From positions 1,280,957-1,344,956 of the forward strand of contig NW_023998456.1 in the NCBI RefSeq assembly GCF_014805625.2: a stretch of 64,000 bases of DNA. The letters run 5' to 3'. Of the stretch, positions 24,720 through 37,312 are shown one piece after another. The position numbers and the translations under genes were made by a program. Under the pieces are notes generated by a model. The model searched no databases. It was not told where the DNA came from and worked only from the letters and a program-made list of their open reading frames with translations. The number at the start of each line of letters is the position of its first letter. Within the stretch, counting starts at the first letter, position 1. Source of the DNA: Glossina fuscipes. Lineage: Eukaryota > Arthropoda > Insecta > Diptera > Glossinidae.

Positions 24720-26760
24720 AAATTTATTTAAAGTTTAAAAAAATGTTTAAATATTTTATTTACTTCACTGTATTCTATAATTAATCAAAGTTTTTTATAG
24801 CATTGTTTTTTATTTTTTATTCTGCGAAGTATTTATAATATTTTTATCTTCAACTGTTTTGATAATGCAATAAAAAAATTGGACTTAAGTTAATATGCAA
24901 AGTTCGTAAATCCGATATGAACGCATTTGTCTTAACATTGTGTATGCCTTACGTCAATTTACGACTTTAAATAACAAAACGAAAAAATTTCCCCTACGTT
25001 CCTACTCTGACAGTAGTCCACACTTCCTTAGATATATAAACTTAAAAAACATTTCCTCCTTTAACAGACCATTTATGCAGCAATACTGACTAGCTTTCTG
25101 TCGATTCGTTTCAATTTATGTCGTGACAAATACTTTCAATTTCTTTGATGTTTCAAGGTCAGCATTTTTAAAAAATTATACAAATTTTTAGCTAAGACCC
25201 GCAATTGATCAGGAATGCTTTGTAAATAGGCCCGAATCTTGGCCTCTATAATGAATAAAATAAGAACAAGAAAAAACCCATCGGTTGTCAAACCGATCGA
25301 TACAGGCAGTTGTAATAACCCCAGAGGGGGAATATGCTTCAGGATTTTATATAAATTTCAATCAAGATTCGCGTTCGATCAGAGATGCCTTATAAGCCGG
25401 CCCGAATCTGAGTCATTCTGAGAAATTCTCTCTGGACTTTTTGAGTGTAATTCCTATTAACTTTATATACTCTGTATACATCGATTTAGAACCATTTTCT
25501 GAAAATATATCCAAAATCTTTTTACGTGTCACACACAAATATTCGCAATTTTTAAAATTCCTCAGCAAAAACCAGTACTGGTATATCTGCATAGTAAACT
25601 AATATGAAAAATTTGAATCAGATCAGTCTATTTTTCAAAGCTCTCCTCCGTTACGTTTCTACAAAAAACACAGTCTTTGCATGGCGGAAGCGCCTAATTT
25701 GTAGAATCTTATGATGAAAATTCGACGAAAAAAAAATTTGACATTACAAATTACTGCACCAAATAAATATATTTTTTGTATCTCGGTTTACCGTATAAGG
25801 TCTCTTATGAAGAACAAACGGCTAATTTTTAATAGTTTTTAGTTTCGGAAGAGAACATTTTATTTCGCCAATTTCGAAGCAGGCCAATGGACGTGTTGAA
25901 TCTAATCGCATATAAAAGCTCTCTTATGAAGAAAGAAAACAAGATATAATTTTTGGATTTTTATCACGAAAATAAATGAAGAATTGTTGCGGGTGCAGTA
26001 GTATAAGGTATTCAATAAATGGCTTTGTCGTAGTATAATGCTTTTACTTATTAGTTCGTTTTTATTCATTACAATTCACTTAGCTAACAAAGGATTTCGT
26101 CATTTCTTAATCCATTACCATTTAAAAGATTAACAGAAATTAAAAAATCAATCTTTTACAGATCTCACAAAAATTTGCAAGTTGTCATAAATAAGTATTC
26201 TAGGTACTTCTTCAACAAACGGAGTTATGATAGGATAATACAGTTTTCGCTAAAGATGTTTGGTTATGGTCTTAAACTTATGCGGAACCGAACAGCAAGA
26301 GAAATATAGATCAGATTCACGAATTCTGAACGGACGATGAGTCTAATCATAACCGAGCGTCATCAACTCTATTCTTTGTTAACGCTGCAAAGTTATGGAA
26401 CTCGTTATCATTCCCTATCAAAATGGTAGTTAGCCCGAGTATATTTAATGTAGTTATAATCTATAAATCTTGTCTAAATCTTGACTTTTATTTTTTATAT
26501 TGCTATTTTTATCTCCGCCGTTACTGTTATTCTCGACTGTGCGGAAAAGTACTCCTTAAACTTTTTGGAACATCAATCATTAATTATACTAATGATAATT
26601 ATTGTGTAATTGAGTTGTCATTAATAATTGTTGTTACTATTAATAAATTAACCTATACTAGGTGAACTAGATTGAATTACTTAGAAAAAAAAAAAAATTA
26701 CTATAAAATTTTTCCTTATTTAACTTTGTTACATTCGTAACGTTTTATCAACTGTAGCTG
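24720..26760. other. Gene-free stretch
   Basis: Past the poly-A signals of the secreted-protein gene I see only AT-rich DNA. A weak internal similarity exists between about 25160-25240 and 25355-25420 (GATCAGGAATGCTTTGTAAA with GGCCCGAATCTTGG, against GATCAGAGATGCCTTATAAG with GGCCCGAATCTGAG), probably an old duplication. No exon is supported. Confidence 0.5.
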
Positions 26761-26772
26761 AATTCATATACA

Positions 26773-27107
26773 ATCGATAACGAGTAAATTCTTGTTTGTT
26801 GGCAAGCATTATTTTACAAGTAGGTTGGCAACTCCGTTTCAAAATTTTGTTTGCATTGAGAAAATGCAAGAACGCCTTTTCTCAAAAGCTAATACAAGTG
26901 AAATATCATACATTGTGCGTGTTTTCCAAAACAATCCCTGAAACAGTGAAAAGTTATATCCGCATAACATTTATTCGATTCCAATTTCAATTCGGACAAT
27001 ATAACGCACAGTGAATTTAATTGAAAAATCTAATTAAAATCACAGATAGAAAAATTGCGATACGTGTCGTGCTTGTGCGAACAAAAAAAAAATAGTTTTT
27101 GTGTTGT
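26773..27107 (+). promoter_or_regulatory. Candidate promoter and 5' leader exon of the ePHD gene
   Basis: A DRE-like word ATCGATA (26773-26779) precedes a block (about 26900-27107) that ends in a consensus donor TGTT/GTAAGTAAC at 27108. The block lacks a long open frame, as expected of an untranslated leader exon. Acceptor-like sequences before the first coding exon (CTTTTATATTTTACAG at about 29592-29607 and CTTTTATATTCCACAG at about 29741-29756) could receive it. That this leader belongs to the gene at 29915 is an inference from order and strand. RNA evidence would be needed. Confidence 0.35.
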
Positions 27108-29914
27108 AAGTAACTTAGCTAGGTGACATCGGTGTGTGTATATCTAATACAAGAGCCCAAATCAACGGTAGATAAAAAGACAGGAAAAACAAAAAAAGAG
27201 TATGTAGCATTTATTAAACGATGTTATAACTTTGATTTCGATTCATTAAATTTTGCAAATGTTAAAATCTTACAAAATAATTCAACTCTAGATGCCTATA
27301 TAACGCATCTGTAGATATTAAAGTGTACATATATCTGCTTATGTGGGTACATGTGTTCATGCTTGCATATATACGCATGAATCAATATTCGCAACAACAA
27401 ACATACTACACTTGGGGAAAAACAATACTGTTTAAATACATAAAATTCATTTTGAACAACATATAATTTTTCATTTGATGATTGCTTACGACTCGAATAT
27501 CGCGAGGTGGTTTGAATTTCTTAATAAATGAAAAGGTTTCAATTATATGCTCACGTAAAACATGTACGCAAATAACCAAATAGGTGTTTAGTTAAGTGAT
27601 AAATACATATATGTACATTGTCAATCGTTGTGAGAATTAAGTAAAAACATTATGCCAACAACAAAGTGATCCGAAGATATTTTAATAATTGCTTTTGCAG
27701 TTTTTAAATCGTATGCAGGGATAAACGCTTCATTCACATATATATCATTATTTAATGTTGTATGCGGTTCTAAAAAAAAACGTGAAAAAGATGAACAAAA
27801 CAATGAACCAATAACCCCGTATTTTTTTTTTTTTTTAACAATTCTTCCGGTTTCTCTCATATTTCTGAGTTGCTTTAAATCGTGGTGGTGTTGGTATAGG
27901 AAATAAGAAAATAAAACAATATAACCTCTCTAATGCTTAGAAAGGGATTAGTTACAAATGTCTTACTTACCTGAAAGAAAGATTCACAAAGTACTCACTG
28001 GCAATTTGTCCGCTAAGATTATCTAAGATAATATAATCTGCTGAGGCACAATATTTAATTTTTAATGCTATTCAGCTGGTACTTTATCACAAATGTCGGA
28101 TAAACAGCCGCGAAACTTCCTAAAACCACATTTAAAAAAGAATAGAGACAAATATTTCTTTAATGATTTGAAAGTCTCTTAAATCTTTAGGAGACATATG
28201 GGATCCCTCTTGTTGCGCATTTTTATATTTTGCCTACGCAGTAACCGCAAATAAATTTACTTTCGACGAGAGGAGTTTCGAGTACATCTCAAGTGCCGTA
28301 GAGCTATCAAGAAAGCCGATAGCCTTAGCATCTTAGATGCTAATGTCATTGAATTTCTTTCTTTGACGACATTAATAACAATAATATTTCAAACAAACTA
28401 TAGGATTAAAAAAGATTTAGCGAAGAGTCTTTGAAATGTCACTAAATTGAGTTTTCTAAACAATTCCTTTGCGCGCTATAATTAACGGTGTAATCGTATT
28501 ATTCGCTTGAGTACCCTCGTGGGCAAAGGATCGCGGCTAGCAAGCAAGCGTATGATCTAAGTTATGCGGCGACCTTTCTATTTATTTACGAAATATATAG
28601 ACAGAAATAAATATATAACTAAAGACTATCGTGTAAATTAAAAAAAAAAGTTATTTATATGCTGCATTTTTACCTGTAGCTCAAGGCAGTGATTTTTATT
28701 GAAGGGACTTATTAAAGGCCGAAGGAAATTCTCGGAGCGTAATTTAAGGCAACGAAGAAAAGTGTTAGTCGAATTGTGGATTGATTTTACCGATCTTTGA
28801 ACCTAACACAATAATATAATTTTAGTAAAGTAGATTTTTTATAATTTCTACCTATATTTTTGGTCTTAATGACTCGTACCGTGATATTGAACAATGAAAT
28901 GGAATGATGGTAAAAGAACGCAATTAAAAAATGTTTGTTAAAGAAACTGTTAGCATTAAATTTTGAGAAAATTCCAAGAAGGGAGAAGATATTTATGTTA
29001 GAAAAGCTATTGATAGGCGTATATACATTTCAAGGTTTTATTTATATATAGAACAAAAGGAACTCCACACCACACTTTGAACAAAATTCGAATTCTTATA
29101 TACCTAATATAGTCATGCATATTCAACTGTCGCCATTCTCACCTTAGTCGTCATTGATGCACAGACGCTACAAACGACAGTATCAATCTAGTATGCCTCT
29201 ACCCGTCGTATAGCGAACATAAAAAATGCAGTGTTTTGTTGGTGGAGAAAGTCTCCGACGTCTTGTTAGGTTCTTCTTCGTACTGAGTTTTGATAAATAT
29301 TTATGCATATGTAAAGCAATTTCTTTAATAAGTTGTAATAAAGAGTTCCTTTTTACAATAGTAGCTATTATTGGCGGATCACATGTACTTTCATATATAT
29401 TACCTGCGTTTATCAAGTTTCAGCTTATTGTCACTATGTTTATAAGAAGAAAATTCGGATATTGCGATGCGTATGTATGGGCGCTACATTGTAAAAAAAA
29501 TTATAGTACACACTTCATTTTTTCATTAGCTTAAAAACAAATTCTCACTTATTATTATTATTCTCACTTCATATTAAATTTCTATAAATGTCTTTTATAT
29601 TTTACAGAAAATTTTCAACAACATAACATTCAGACATCTAAGAAACATTTCGCCACTCTCATGTATGTTTAATAATTATTGCAATATTATACGTACATTA
29701 AGATTCAAAATTATTTTCATTTATATGAATGAAAGTTAAACTTTTATATTCCACAGATATTATCTCAAGTACCGCACATATTACTTTTAAGCTGAGTTCA
29801 CCTTTTTATTCCATTGCGATGATGAGTTATTGGTTAAAAGCTGCTTAAATAATCGTTTCAAACAACAATATTTCACGCTTATCTATTATACCTTCGATTT
29901 AATTTGTTGATTCC
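27108..29914. other. Putative first intron; no supported gene
   Basis: Between the candidate leader exon and the first coding exon I see AT-rich DNA. A 63-codon frame directly after the donor (27123-27314) uses a GTG-type start and runs through intron sequence. Frames at 29183-29534 overlap on opposite strands. None is convincing. Confidence 0.4.
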
Positions 29915-32900
29915 ATGGACTTGTCATTGCAATCGAGAAGTTTAAGTTCCACTTTTAATAATACCGGTCCGTATAGTATGCCGCAAGATGAATACGAACA
30001 TAAACATCGTAATATGCAACAATCCAATCACCAGCAAACACCATCAAATAATTATATACTGTAAGTAAATATATATATGCACGAGTGCGAACAAACGAGA
30101 TGCGACATAGCTGCAAATTCTGTTAAATAAGAAATCAAATTAGGTGACGATCTATTTAGCAATATTTCAATTCTTCAAATAAGAGAATTTCTGATATCAA
30201 TAAGTAGGTTTAGGAAACGTCTATTAAGTGAATAAAAAGTATATCCTTACAGAGAGAATCACAAATATACTTCTATCCAAAATAAAAACTCTTCCCCTTC
30301 ATACATGTTGACGGGTCTTTTAAATTTGAAAACATTCCAATTAAGCAGTCAGTATACCATAGCAAATCGGTTCATACAGGCTGAAATGTACGTTAAGGAA
30401 TCTCTTAAACATTCTTTACTTTCAACGAAACATTTAAATTGCTTTCTAAATGTAGTCATAATTAATAATATTGTTATTATTTAAAAAAAAAATTAATTTC
30501 TTTAAAATTTTGCAGCCCAATTACATCCCTGCATTCGACTTCTGCTGAAAATACGAGTGCTGCACACCAGCAATTACCACAACATCTCCGTTCAACCATA
30601 TCTATACCTGCCGCTAATACTTTGGAAAGAGTTACTGACCTCGTAGCTAATTTACAAGCCTGTCCACCTACTTCAACGATTTTACTCGGCAGTAATCCGA
30701 AATACGCAAATCTAAATGGAAAGGATTGCGAACGTTTGTTGCCACCAGCATCTGCTATGGCGTCGGCGTCTTTCCCGGGAAGTGGAAGCCATAATAGTAC
30801 CAAAAACACAACTCAGTACTTACACGATTCTGAAAATTACAACGATTCTGCGCAAATCAAACATGGTTATCATGGCGTAAGTGAGGTATATTAAGAATTA
30901 AGCAAAAAAAAAAAAAAAGAACCAAGGTAGCGTAAAGATCTATCACTTGATTAAATACTAAATCTAAGGAAATTTTATCTTTATGATATATTTAAATTTT
31001 TTTTGTTTTTTTTTGTAGACGAGGTCGACGCAAAATCCAACGGAATTGATTAATAAAGATTGTCCATATAGTAACATAAGCAATAAACATGAACATTCTT
31101 CAAAAAAGTGTAAGCCTACAATGAAAGACTCTTAATAACTTAATTTCGCTTAACTCTGAACTACTGCATTTAGTTTCACCGCATCATTATCATCAGCCGT
31201 ACATGCATCCACAACAGGGAAGGTATAGTTTACCAGTTGCATCTAGTCAAAATCTAACAATTTCGCCAACTTTGGCGCCCAAATCCTTGCCGGCCGCCAG
31301 TCAATATGCACATGCATCCTTAAGGTCGACGCTTTCAGCCGGTAAGAACTTTTTTATCTTCTTACATTTTCGAAGAATTTTTAATTAATTGCGAAATTCA
31401 ATTGTGAATATAGTCGAGTCGCTTTCAAATCAAATGACCGAACACGATCCTCATAGGCAACACCAAATTGGTATTCGTGAACGAGAAGAATACGACCTGC
31501 AGCGAGAACATCAACATGGCCATACATCATTCTTCCCGCAACATTATCAGCAACTTAGTAATGAGCAGAGAACGAATATCCAGAGGTCCCCGTTAACGCC
31601 ACCAGATCTATTGCCTTTGGGAACTACAGGTGATAATTATGAGAAATCATTTAATCGTGTCATATGCGAAAAGGAATCTGTTAATGACGTAAAATCATCC
31701 ATAAGTATGAACCATTCATCGCCTAAACCCAACAGTTTAATAGCATTTACTCCAGCCAATCAAGACAACTCAGAATCTTCATCTTCGAACGAAGAGTTTA
31801 CAGAAAATGGTAAAGAAACGCCAGAGAAAAAGCTTGCGGGTGAAAGCACGAAAATCAATCTTTTAGAAAAAGAAATTCTATTAGATGTATCGCATAATAA
31901 AAGCAGCGCTGATGTCGTTCAAACAGATTCATCCCCGAAAGATCGCACCATTAAATGCGCAAAGTAAGTAAACGGCAATTCGTAAACTATAAACCAGTCA
32001 TACCTTCCCTATCTGAGGAGGAGAACTTCTGCGAAAGATATCTTCATAAGGCGATCTAATTTTCCTTCAATTACTGTCCACGTTATGTACGTTACTAATA
32101 GTGTATCGATTTTCATGTGAATTTTAAAGAATTTTAAAAGCGCTTTCCAAGTTATTGGCCGGTGCAAATTTTAGATAATAGATCATTAAAGCAAAAATTT
32201 CTGATAAGTCTAGATCCTGTTAGGTCGTCTAGATCGTCTTCAATCCATAGTTAAGCACTTTTCCAATATAAAATCCTGCCTAATATTCTTACAGTTAGCT
32301 TTTAGAACATCATTTCTGAATGCCATAAGTCTATGTCTGTAGTACATGCACCAAAATTGATATGCATATTATTCTTGATGTATTTTTTAGTTCGCTTTCA
32401 AATTCAAGAATTGAGCCACACGTGATGGAAGATCCAAACTCGTCTGATGGAGAGGAAACTTCTTTTAGAAGCACGACAACGACATCAGTGATAACTGAAA
32501 AACCAAATATTCTGCTTGAACCCAATCTTGCGCAAAAAATAAGTGAAATTTCGACGAAAAATAGCAATGATTCAAACGAAAGTACTTCGCTTCAAATGAA
32601 GGAAGATGTTGGACCTTTAAAATTATCGAATAAAACAAACAAAATGCAACGACAAGTTTTGCGATCAAATTCCAATTCAAATTCTTCGATTAATTCATTT
32701 AACGAGAGTATTTCGACGAACGATAATGCAATAAACGCGGAAGATTTGCGTTTACAATGCAAAGACAAGTCAACGGACGTGATTAATAAGATAAAGACTG
32801 CGCCAATTGAAGTTTCTGAATCTCCAGCAAATATCACATTTGATGAGAGCGTTGCGAACCATTCTTTTAACGGTAATAGCAACATCAAATCGCGTTGCAT

Positions 32901-34928
32901 CCCAAAAGAGGAAAATGACCCTACCATAATAATACACGATATTAAAAAGACTACTCCAACTGATGATTACACGGTAAAAGATGTTGCCGATAATCATTCA
33001 CACAGTGAAACAAAGGCAGATATCCTAATTGATATTGTAGAAAATACAAGAAAAATGTCCTCAAATTCTTCCGTCAGCGGCTCGTCTGCGGTATGCAACG
33101 ATCATCCGGAAATTAAAAGTCCTGATAAGACTTGCTTTGAGGAGGTGAGTTACTTACAAATTTATTGTTTAATTAAATTATTGCTGGTTATCACCCATTT
33201 TCAGGTTGAGAATAAGTTGGAAGAAATGTTTGCGGGCATCGAAGATGAGCCTATTGTACGACAAAGCAATAACGATATCGCCACCCAAGCTAGTATTAGC
33301 TGTGATGAAAAACCTTTGGAACTCGAATTATCAGTGAAATCATCAATAACTGAACAATTCAATTCACGTATCAATCGCAACGAAAAGCCCGAGTTTACGC
33401 ATTTGGATAACAAAATTGCCAACACTCCACCGAAAATAGAAAGATCATTACCGACGAAGGCGGCTAAAAAATCAACCGAAACATGTAATGTCCTGCCGAT
33501 GAAAGTTGATGCGGACCTAACAAGCTACTTAACTGATATGCAAGATTCGAAGAGAATCAGGGATCCTTCACCTAATCATATATCAGAAACCCTTGACACC
33601 AATGAGGCAATTGCTGTTACCAACGATAAGAGTAAATTATGCTTAGATGACATAGCAAGTTCTCGTGATGATTCTTCGAGCACCTCGGTGTCCACGGAAT
33701 TAAATAAAATTCATAGTGGCAGTAACAAATGCATAAAGAAAAGGAATGCAAAGACTACGGGTCGGCAAAGGCCCGCCAAACACAAATCGAAGGCAATTTC
33801 TAAGGCTAATACAAAAGCATTTAAAGCAACAAAATCAAGTCCATGCGATAACAAACAAAAAACTCAAGAGCCAGCAAAAATACGGCCACGTCAATTGCGA
33901 AATTCTCTTCCAGGTCATGATGATTATACCATACCAAACGATACAATATTAAAGACATCGCGCGATGCTGATATTAAACACCGATCACCGTTTATTCTTA
34001 TCAAAAAAGACGGCAGCATTAGCGTAGTCAATACAACTTCTACCGAGGATGTCAGTGAAAAGAATACGAAAATTAAGAAGACCAGTGCATTCAGTCAAGG
34101 ACGAAAAAATGTACGTGGTTTGCATTCGTCAACGTTAAGTAATAAATACGACGCGGATACTACCGACTCGTCATGGATTTGTGTATTTTGCAAACGTGGT
34201 CCGCACAAGATGGGTCTGGGCGATCTGTTCGGCCCATATATCGCGTCCATAAATTGCGACGAATACCTAAACATTGTTAGTTCAATATCTAATAAAATAG
34301 ATTCAGAGGAAACCTTTGCTTACAAACGTTCACGTACGGAGGGAATGCATTTGAATACTCGAAACTTTCTTGCGATTGCCTCGAGAAAGAGTGATAATTT
34401 TTGCCCGGCCGCTGAAATGGTAAGACTACAAAGTAAAAAAAGCAAAATTTTTTTAAATCTAATTTACGGCTTACTTTCCAGATAAGCAAGCGAAGAAAAA
34501 GGCATACAAATGAATTTTGTTTAAAAAATGATAATGGAACAGGATTAGGAGCCATGATGAATTGCAATACAGAATCCAATTGCTCTGATTTTCTATTAGG
34601 AATGTGTAAAATATCGGACGGAAATTATGAAGTATGGCTGCATGAAGATTGCGCCGTATGGGCTCCCGATATATTTCTTGTGGGTTCACAGGTTGTTGGA
34701 ATCGCCAATTCTGTATGGAATAGCGCACGAGCGCTATGCAGTTTATGCTTTAAGCCTGGTGCTATGGTTTGTTGTTTACAACGTGACTGCAAATTATTAG
34801 CGCATCTTCCATGTGCTAAAGAAGCACAGTGGTCTTTGGATGAGTCCACGTTTTGGGTATTTTGCCAAAAGCATATTCACTCCAGACATTTATCGAAACA
34901 AACACTAACAATTCCACAGACCACATAG
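29915..34928 (+). CDS. Nuclear protein with RAI1/TCF20-like extended PHD finger, 1243 residues
   Basis: Eight coding exons join in frame: 29915-30060, 30516-30876, 31019-31109, 31174-31341, 31414-31963, 32391-33144, 33205-34419 and 34482-34928. All introns are GT-AG and their phases agree. The ATG is in CTGATTCCATGG-like context (TTCCATGGAC). Residues 1-1000 are low in complexity, rich in Ser, Asn, Thr, His and Gln, and lack a recognised fold. A Lys/Arg-rich stretch at about 866-905 (KKRNAKTTGRQRPAKHKSK) is a likely nuclear-localisation or DNA-contact region. From about 1013 to the end lies an extended PHD: first zinc knuckle WICVFCKRGP, then a long insertion. Exon 8 continues with WLHEDCAVWAPDIFLVG, then CSLC, CC, C, H..C and C..H ligands. 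This C2HC-plus-PHD order matches the nucleosome-reading module of vertebrate RAI1, TCF20 and PHF14. The likely role is chromatin regulation of transcription (family inference). All ligands appear present and there is no stop or frameshift. I cannot give a fly gene name with certainty. Confidence 0.8.
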
Positions 34929-35660
34929 CTATAATATAAGTAGAATTGTATGAGGCTGCTCGTTTCAAATTAATTTATTTTAATTTTTAGACTAACTTAT
35001 ATTAAATTTTTATTTATCGAAGGTACATGCTTAACTAAGTTGCAATACTTTCCTTTTAAGTTCTCCTGATATTATTTAAGTCATTAATTCATTCAAGTTG
35101 TACAAATTTCACAAATCTTACTTTTAATATTATTTTTAGAACATGCAAAATATATAACGGATAATATTTAATTATAACTTACTTTGTTTCAATTTAACTT
35201 TAGTTTAAGGATAATTGTTACATTCTGTCTAAAAATATTCACAGTTATTAAAGAGAACACAGATCTACTCGTCGATATATATATAGATATATATATATAC
35301 ATATATATATTTAGGATTCGAGTCGACCGCATCAATTACGACACACCTACCTCGCTGATTAATTTAGTTCTTAACGCATTTAGCCTTCAATTGTAAAACG
35401 AAACGCATTTTGCGGAGAAAACCCATGACGGGCGTAAGAATGTTAAAGAATGAAGAAAAAATATCGCAAAAAAAATAAGACATTGATTTGAAAGCAATTT
35501 AAAAAATAAAAAAAAAGTAATTTTTAAAAAAATGTACTAAAACTAACTTCGGACTTTACTATGGCGCAGACAAAGGACCGCAGAATAGAAACGACGAGGT
35601 TTGTTTAAAAATTTCTGAAAAGAAAAATATTCAACGATTTTTCGTTGAAGTATGTAGGAA
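34929..35660. other. Probable 3' UTR of the ePHD gene
   Basis: AT-rich sequence follows the TAG stop. AATAAA at 35505-35510 in an A-rich tract is a candidate poly-A signal. A TATAGATATATATATA run lies at about 35277-35310. No other feature is seen. Confidence 0.4.
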
Positions 35661-35669
35661 TTTTCTCCA

Positions 35670-36230
35670 TTATACACCGTCATGAGGTAATTTGCTATCT
35701 AAAAATGCCCACAACCATACCAAACGCCACCGATTTCCCATAACTATTATTAGATTTTTCCTCCAACCCATGTCATATTTAGCTGTTTGGCGTTCATGAT
35801 ACGATACAGCACCCTTCAAAATGTTCGAGCCTTGGAAAAACGATAGCACTCCGGTATAAATCAAAGCAATTACATTAATTTCATAAATGACTAAATAAAT
35901 ATTGGTCCAAGAAAATTCTGCTAAAAATGTCATAAAGGGACATATCATTTTGACAGCAGTCCCCAAATCCAAAAAGGTTTCTTTATGTAGCCACCAGAAA
36001 TATGCCGAATTGTAGCACAGAGCGTAAAAGGTACCAAGAATGATGTGTACAATAAACCTAAGAAAATAACGTTGATTCCTATGACCCACACAACAACCGG
36101 TAAAAACGCAATGATGATCCCGTTTTAAAATGCAAGTATCACAACTTTCACAATGCCATGAACGAGGAGGTGTTAAAATTTCACATTTACTGCACAACCG
36201 CCAGTAACGTCGTAACTCTACCTCAGATGA
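35670..36230 (-). pseudogene. DHHC palmitoyltransferase fragment (ZDHHC24-like)
   Basis: Minus-strand open frame of about 185 codons, starting inside the cysteine-rich domain: ELRRYWRLCSKCEILTPPRS, then WHCESCDTCILKRDHHC. The catalytic Asp-His-His-Cys is intact, as are the zinc-binding Cys/His. Two or more hydrophobic segments follow (around FLRFIVHIILGTFYALC and NIYLVIYEINVIALIYTG), with a VMGNRWRLVWLWAFLDS end typical of the ZDHHC24/CG4956 type. The family S-acylates membrane-anchored proteins at ER/Golgi membranes. What is missing is the N-terminal part with the first two membrane segments. Upstream in the same frame there is a stop, and the neighbouring sequence belongs to other genes. 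It is therefore a 5'-truncated copy with an unusually well-kept catalytic region. Confidence 0.75.
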
Positions 36231-36254
36231 TTACCAGCTATCAGTTGGACTGTA

Positions 36255-36583
36255 TGACCTTCTGTTTGGCTCATAACGTTAATGTATTGATCGCCCTTAA
36301 CACATACCATTTTTTCAAAGCCATCGCTATCCAATACATCTTTAGTAGGTAGTCGGCGATAGAAGTAACATACAAGGTATCCCTAGATCTTATCGTCCAT
36401 TCAAAAGTATTACCATAACGTTCTTCGGTGAAAGATTTGTTTGCTTGTACTTCGCAGACTTCCTCTTCAGCATTAATAAATTGCTTTTTAGAACATATAT
36501 CGAGAATTTTCAATGCCTGCTTTTCCGTTTTAATGGGTATTTTGGTTAATAGCAATTCCAAGGTGGCCATGCCCTCTGTAACC
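36255..36583 (-). pseudogene. Nucleoporin Nup85/Nup75-like fragment
   Basis: The minus strand reads VTEGMATLELLLTKIPIKTE, then KALKILDICSKKQFINAEEE, VCEVQANKSFTEERYGN, and TFEWTIRSRDTLYVTSIADY. The pattern (L..IP..TE..AL+IL.IC....   A...C.V.A..A.....G.AL.W.IRSKD...    VTSIAD.FL) resembles the C-terminal helical part of Nup85, a Y-complex nuclear-pore scaffold protein (fly Nup75). Homology fades after about residue 75, near 36300. The frame opens directly behind a TTTCTCTTTAG that is also the end of the CDK10 piece, so the two pieces abut at about 36584. The assignment is by pattern memory and should be searched. Confidence 0.5.
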
Positions 36584-36840
36584 TAAAGAGAAAATTTAAA
36601 AATCTTAAACCTGCCGCGGACAGATATTGAAACTTTGGTTTTAGATGTGTATAGAGCTGTTGTTTAAGAGTGAAATTTTGTATGGCTAGCATTTTTGGAA
36701 AATCTGGCTTCTGAGTGAGTCCCTAAAAGGCCAGTTCAAGTTCTATGTTGCCGGGCAATAAGGGCTTAAGCGATAACAATTCTCCTAGAATGCAACCTAG
36801 AGCCCATATATCCAATGCCGTTTCGTTATCATTCTTTAGA
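36584..36840 (-). pseudogene. CDK10-like protein kinase fragment
   Basis: The minus strand reads ETALDIWALGCILGELLSLK, then PLLPGN (kinase subdomain IX and the following segment of CDK10, where D.WA.GCIL.ELL..KPLLPG is the family pattern). After a stop and a deletion it continues as FPKMLAIQNFTLKQQLYTH and LKPKFQYLSAAGLRFLNFLF. The latter matches the C-lobe of CDK10 (..QNFTL.QQPYN.LK.KF..LS.AGLR.L.FLF). CDK10 is a cyclin-M-dependent kinase. The N-lobe and most of the C-lobe are absent and an in-frame TAG interrupts the piece, so it is dead. It abuts the Nup85-like piece exactly where a kinase exon would continue. Confidence 0.75.
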
Positions 36841-37312
36841 TCTATTTTATTATGTTTTATACACTATTTCTTAGCTCTTTTGATTTCGCAATTAACTGGA
36901 AAATGTTAAGCGCTCAATATCATCAAAAAGTGAAAAAAGGTAAATGATCTATATTTACTTGTAGATCCACGTTCTGCTTTCACGGCATCAAAGGGATAAC
37001 TCCATAATCACTCTAATTGGAAGAGTACGATCAGGTCTGAAAGTGAAAGTGAACATAACTCGAAGGAGACCACCACTGTCGGTGTGGAAACAATCAAACA
37101 ATTGCAGTAGTTGCAGACGCTTTAGAAGCCAATGTTGAAGTGACAAGCATACCTAAAAAATCCGCAGCGACAGGGTTTTCCGCACCACCCTTGGGGTACC
37201 GTGATAGGCGCGTTGCCAATTGTTTTAAATGGCTGGCTCCCCAGTAGGCATACACCATTGTAACTAAATTTAAAACTATAATATATCTATATAGTACCTA
37301 TATAATGTCAAG

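Noticed and set aside
27123..27314. 63-codon frame that could be a small Y-type regulatory gene
   Set aside because: It starts at GTG directly behind a strong donor site, lacks its own promoter signals and has no recognised similarity; most likely intron sequence.
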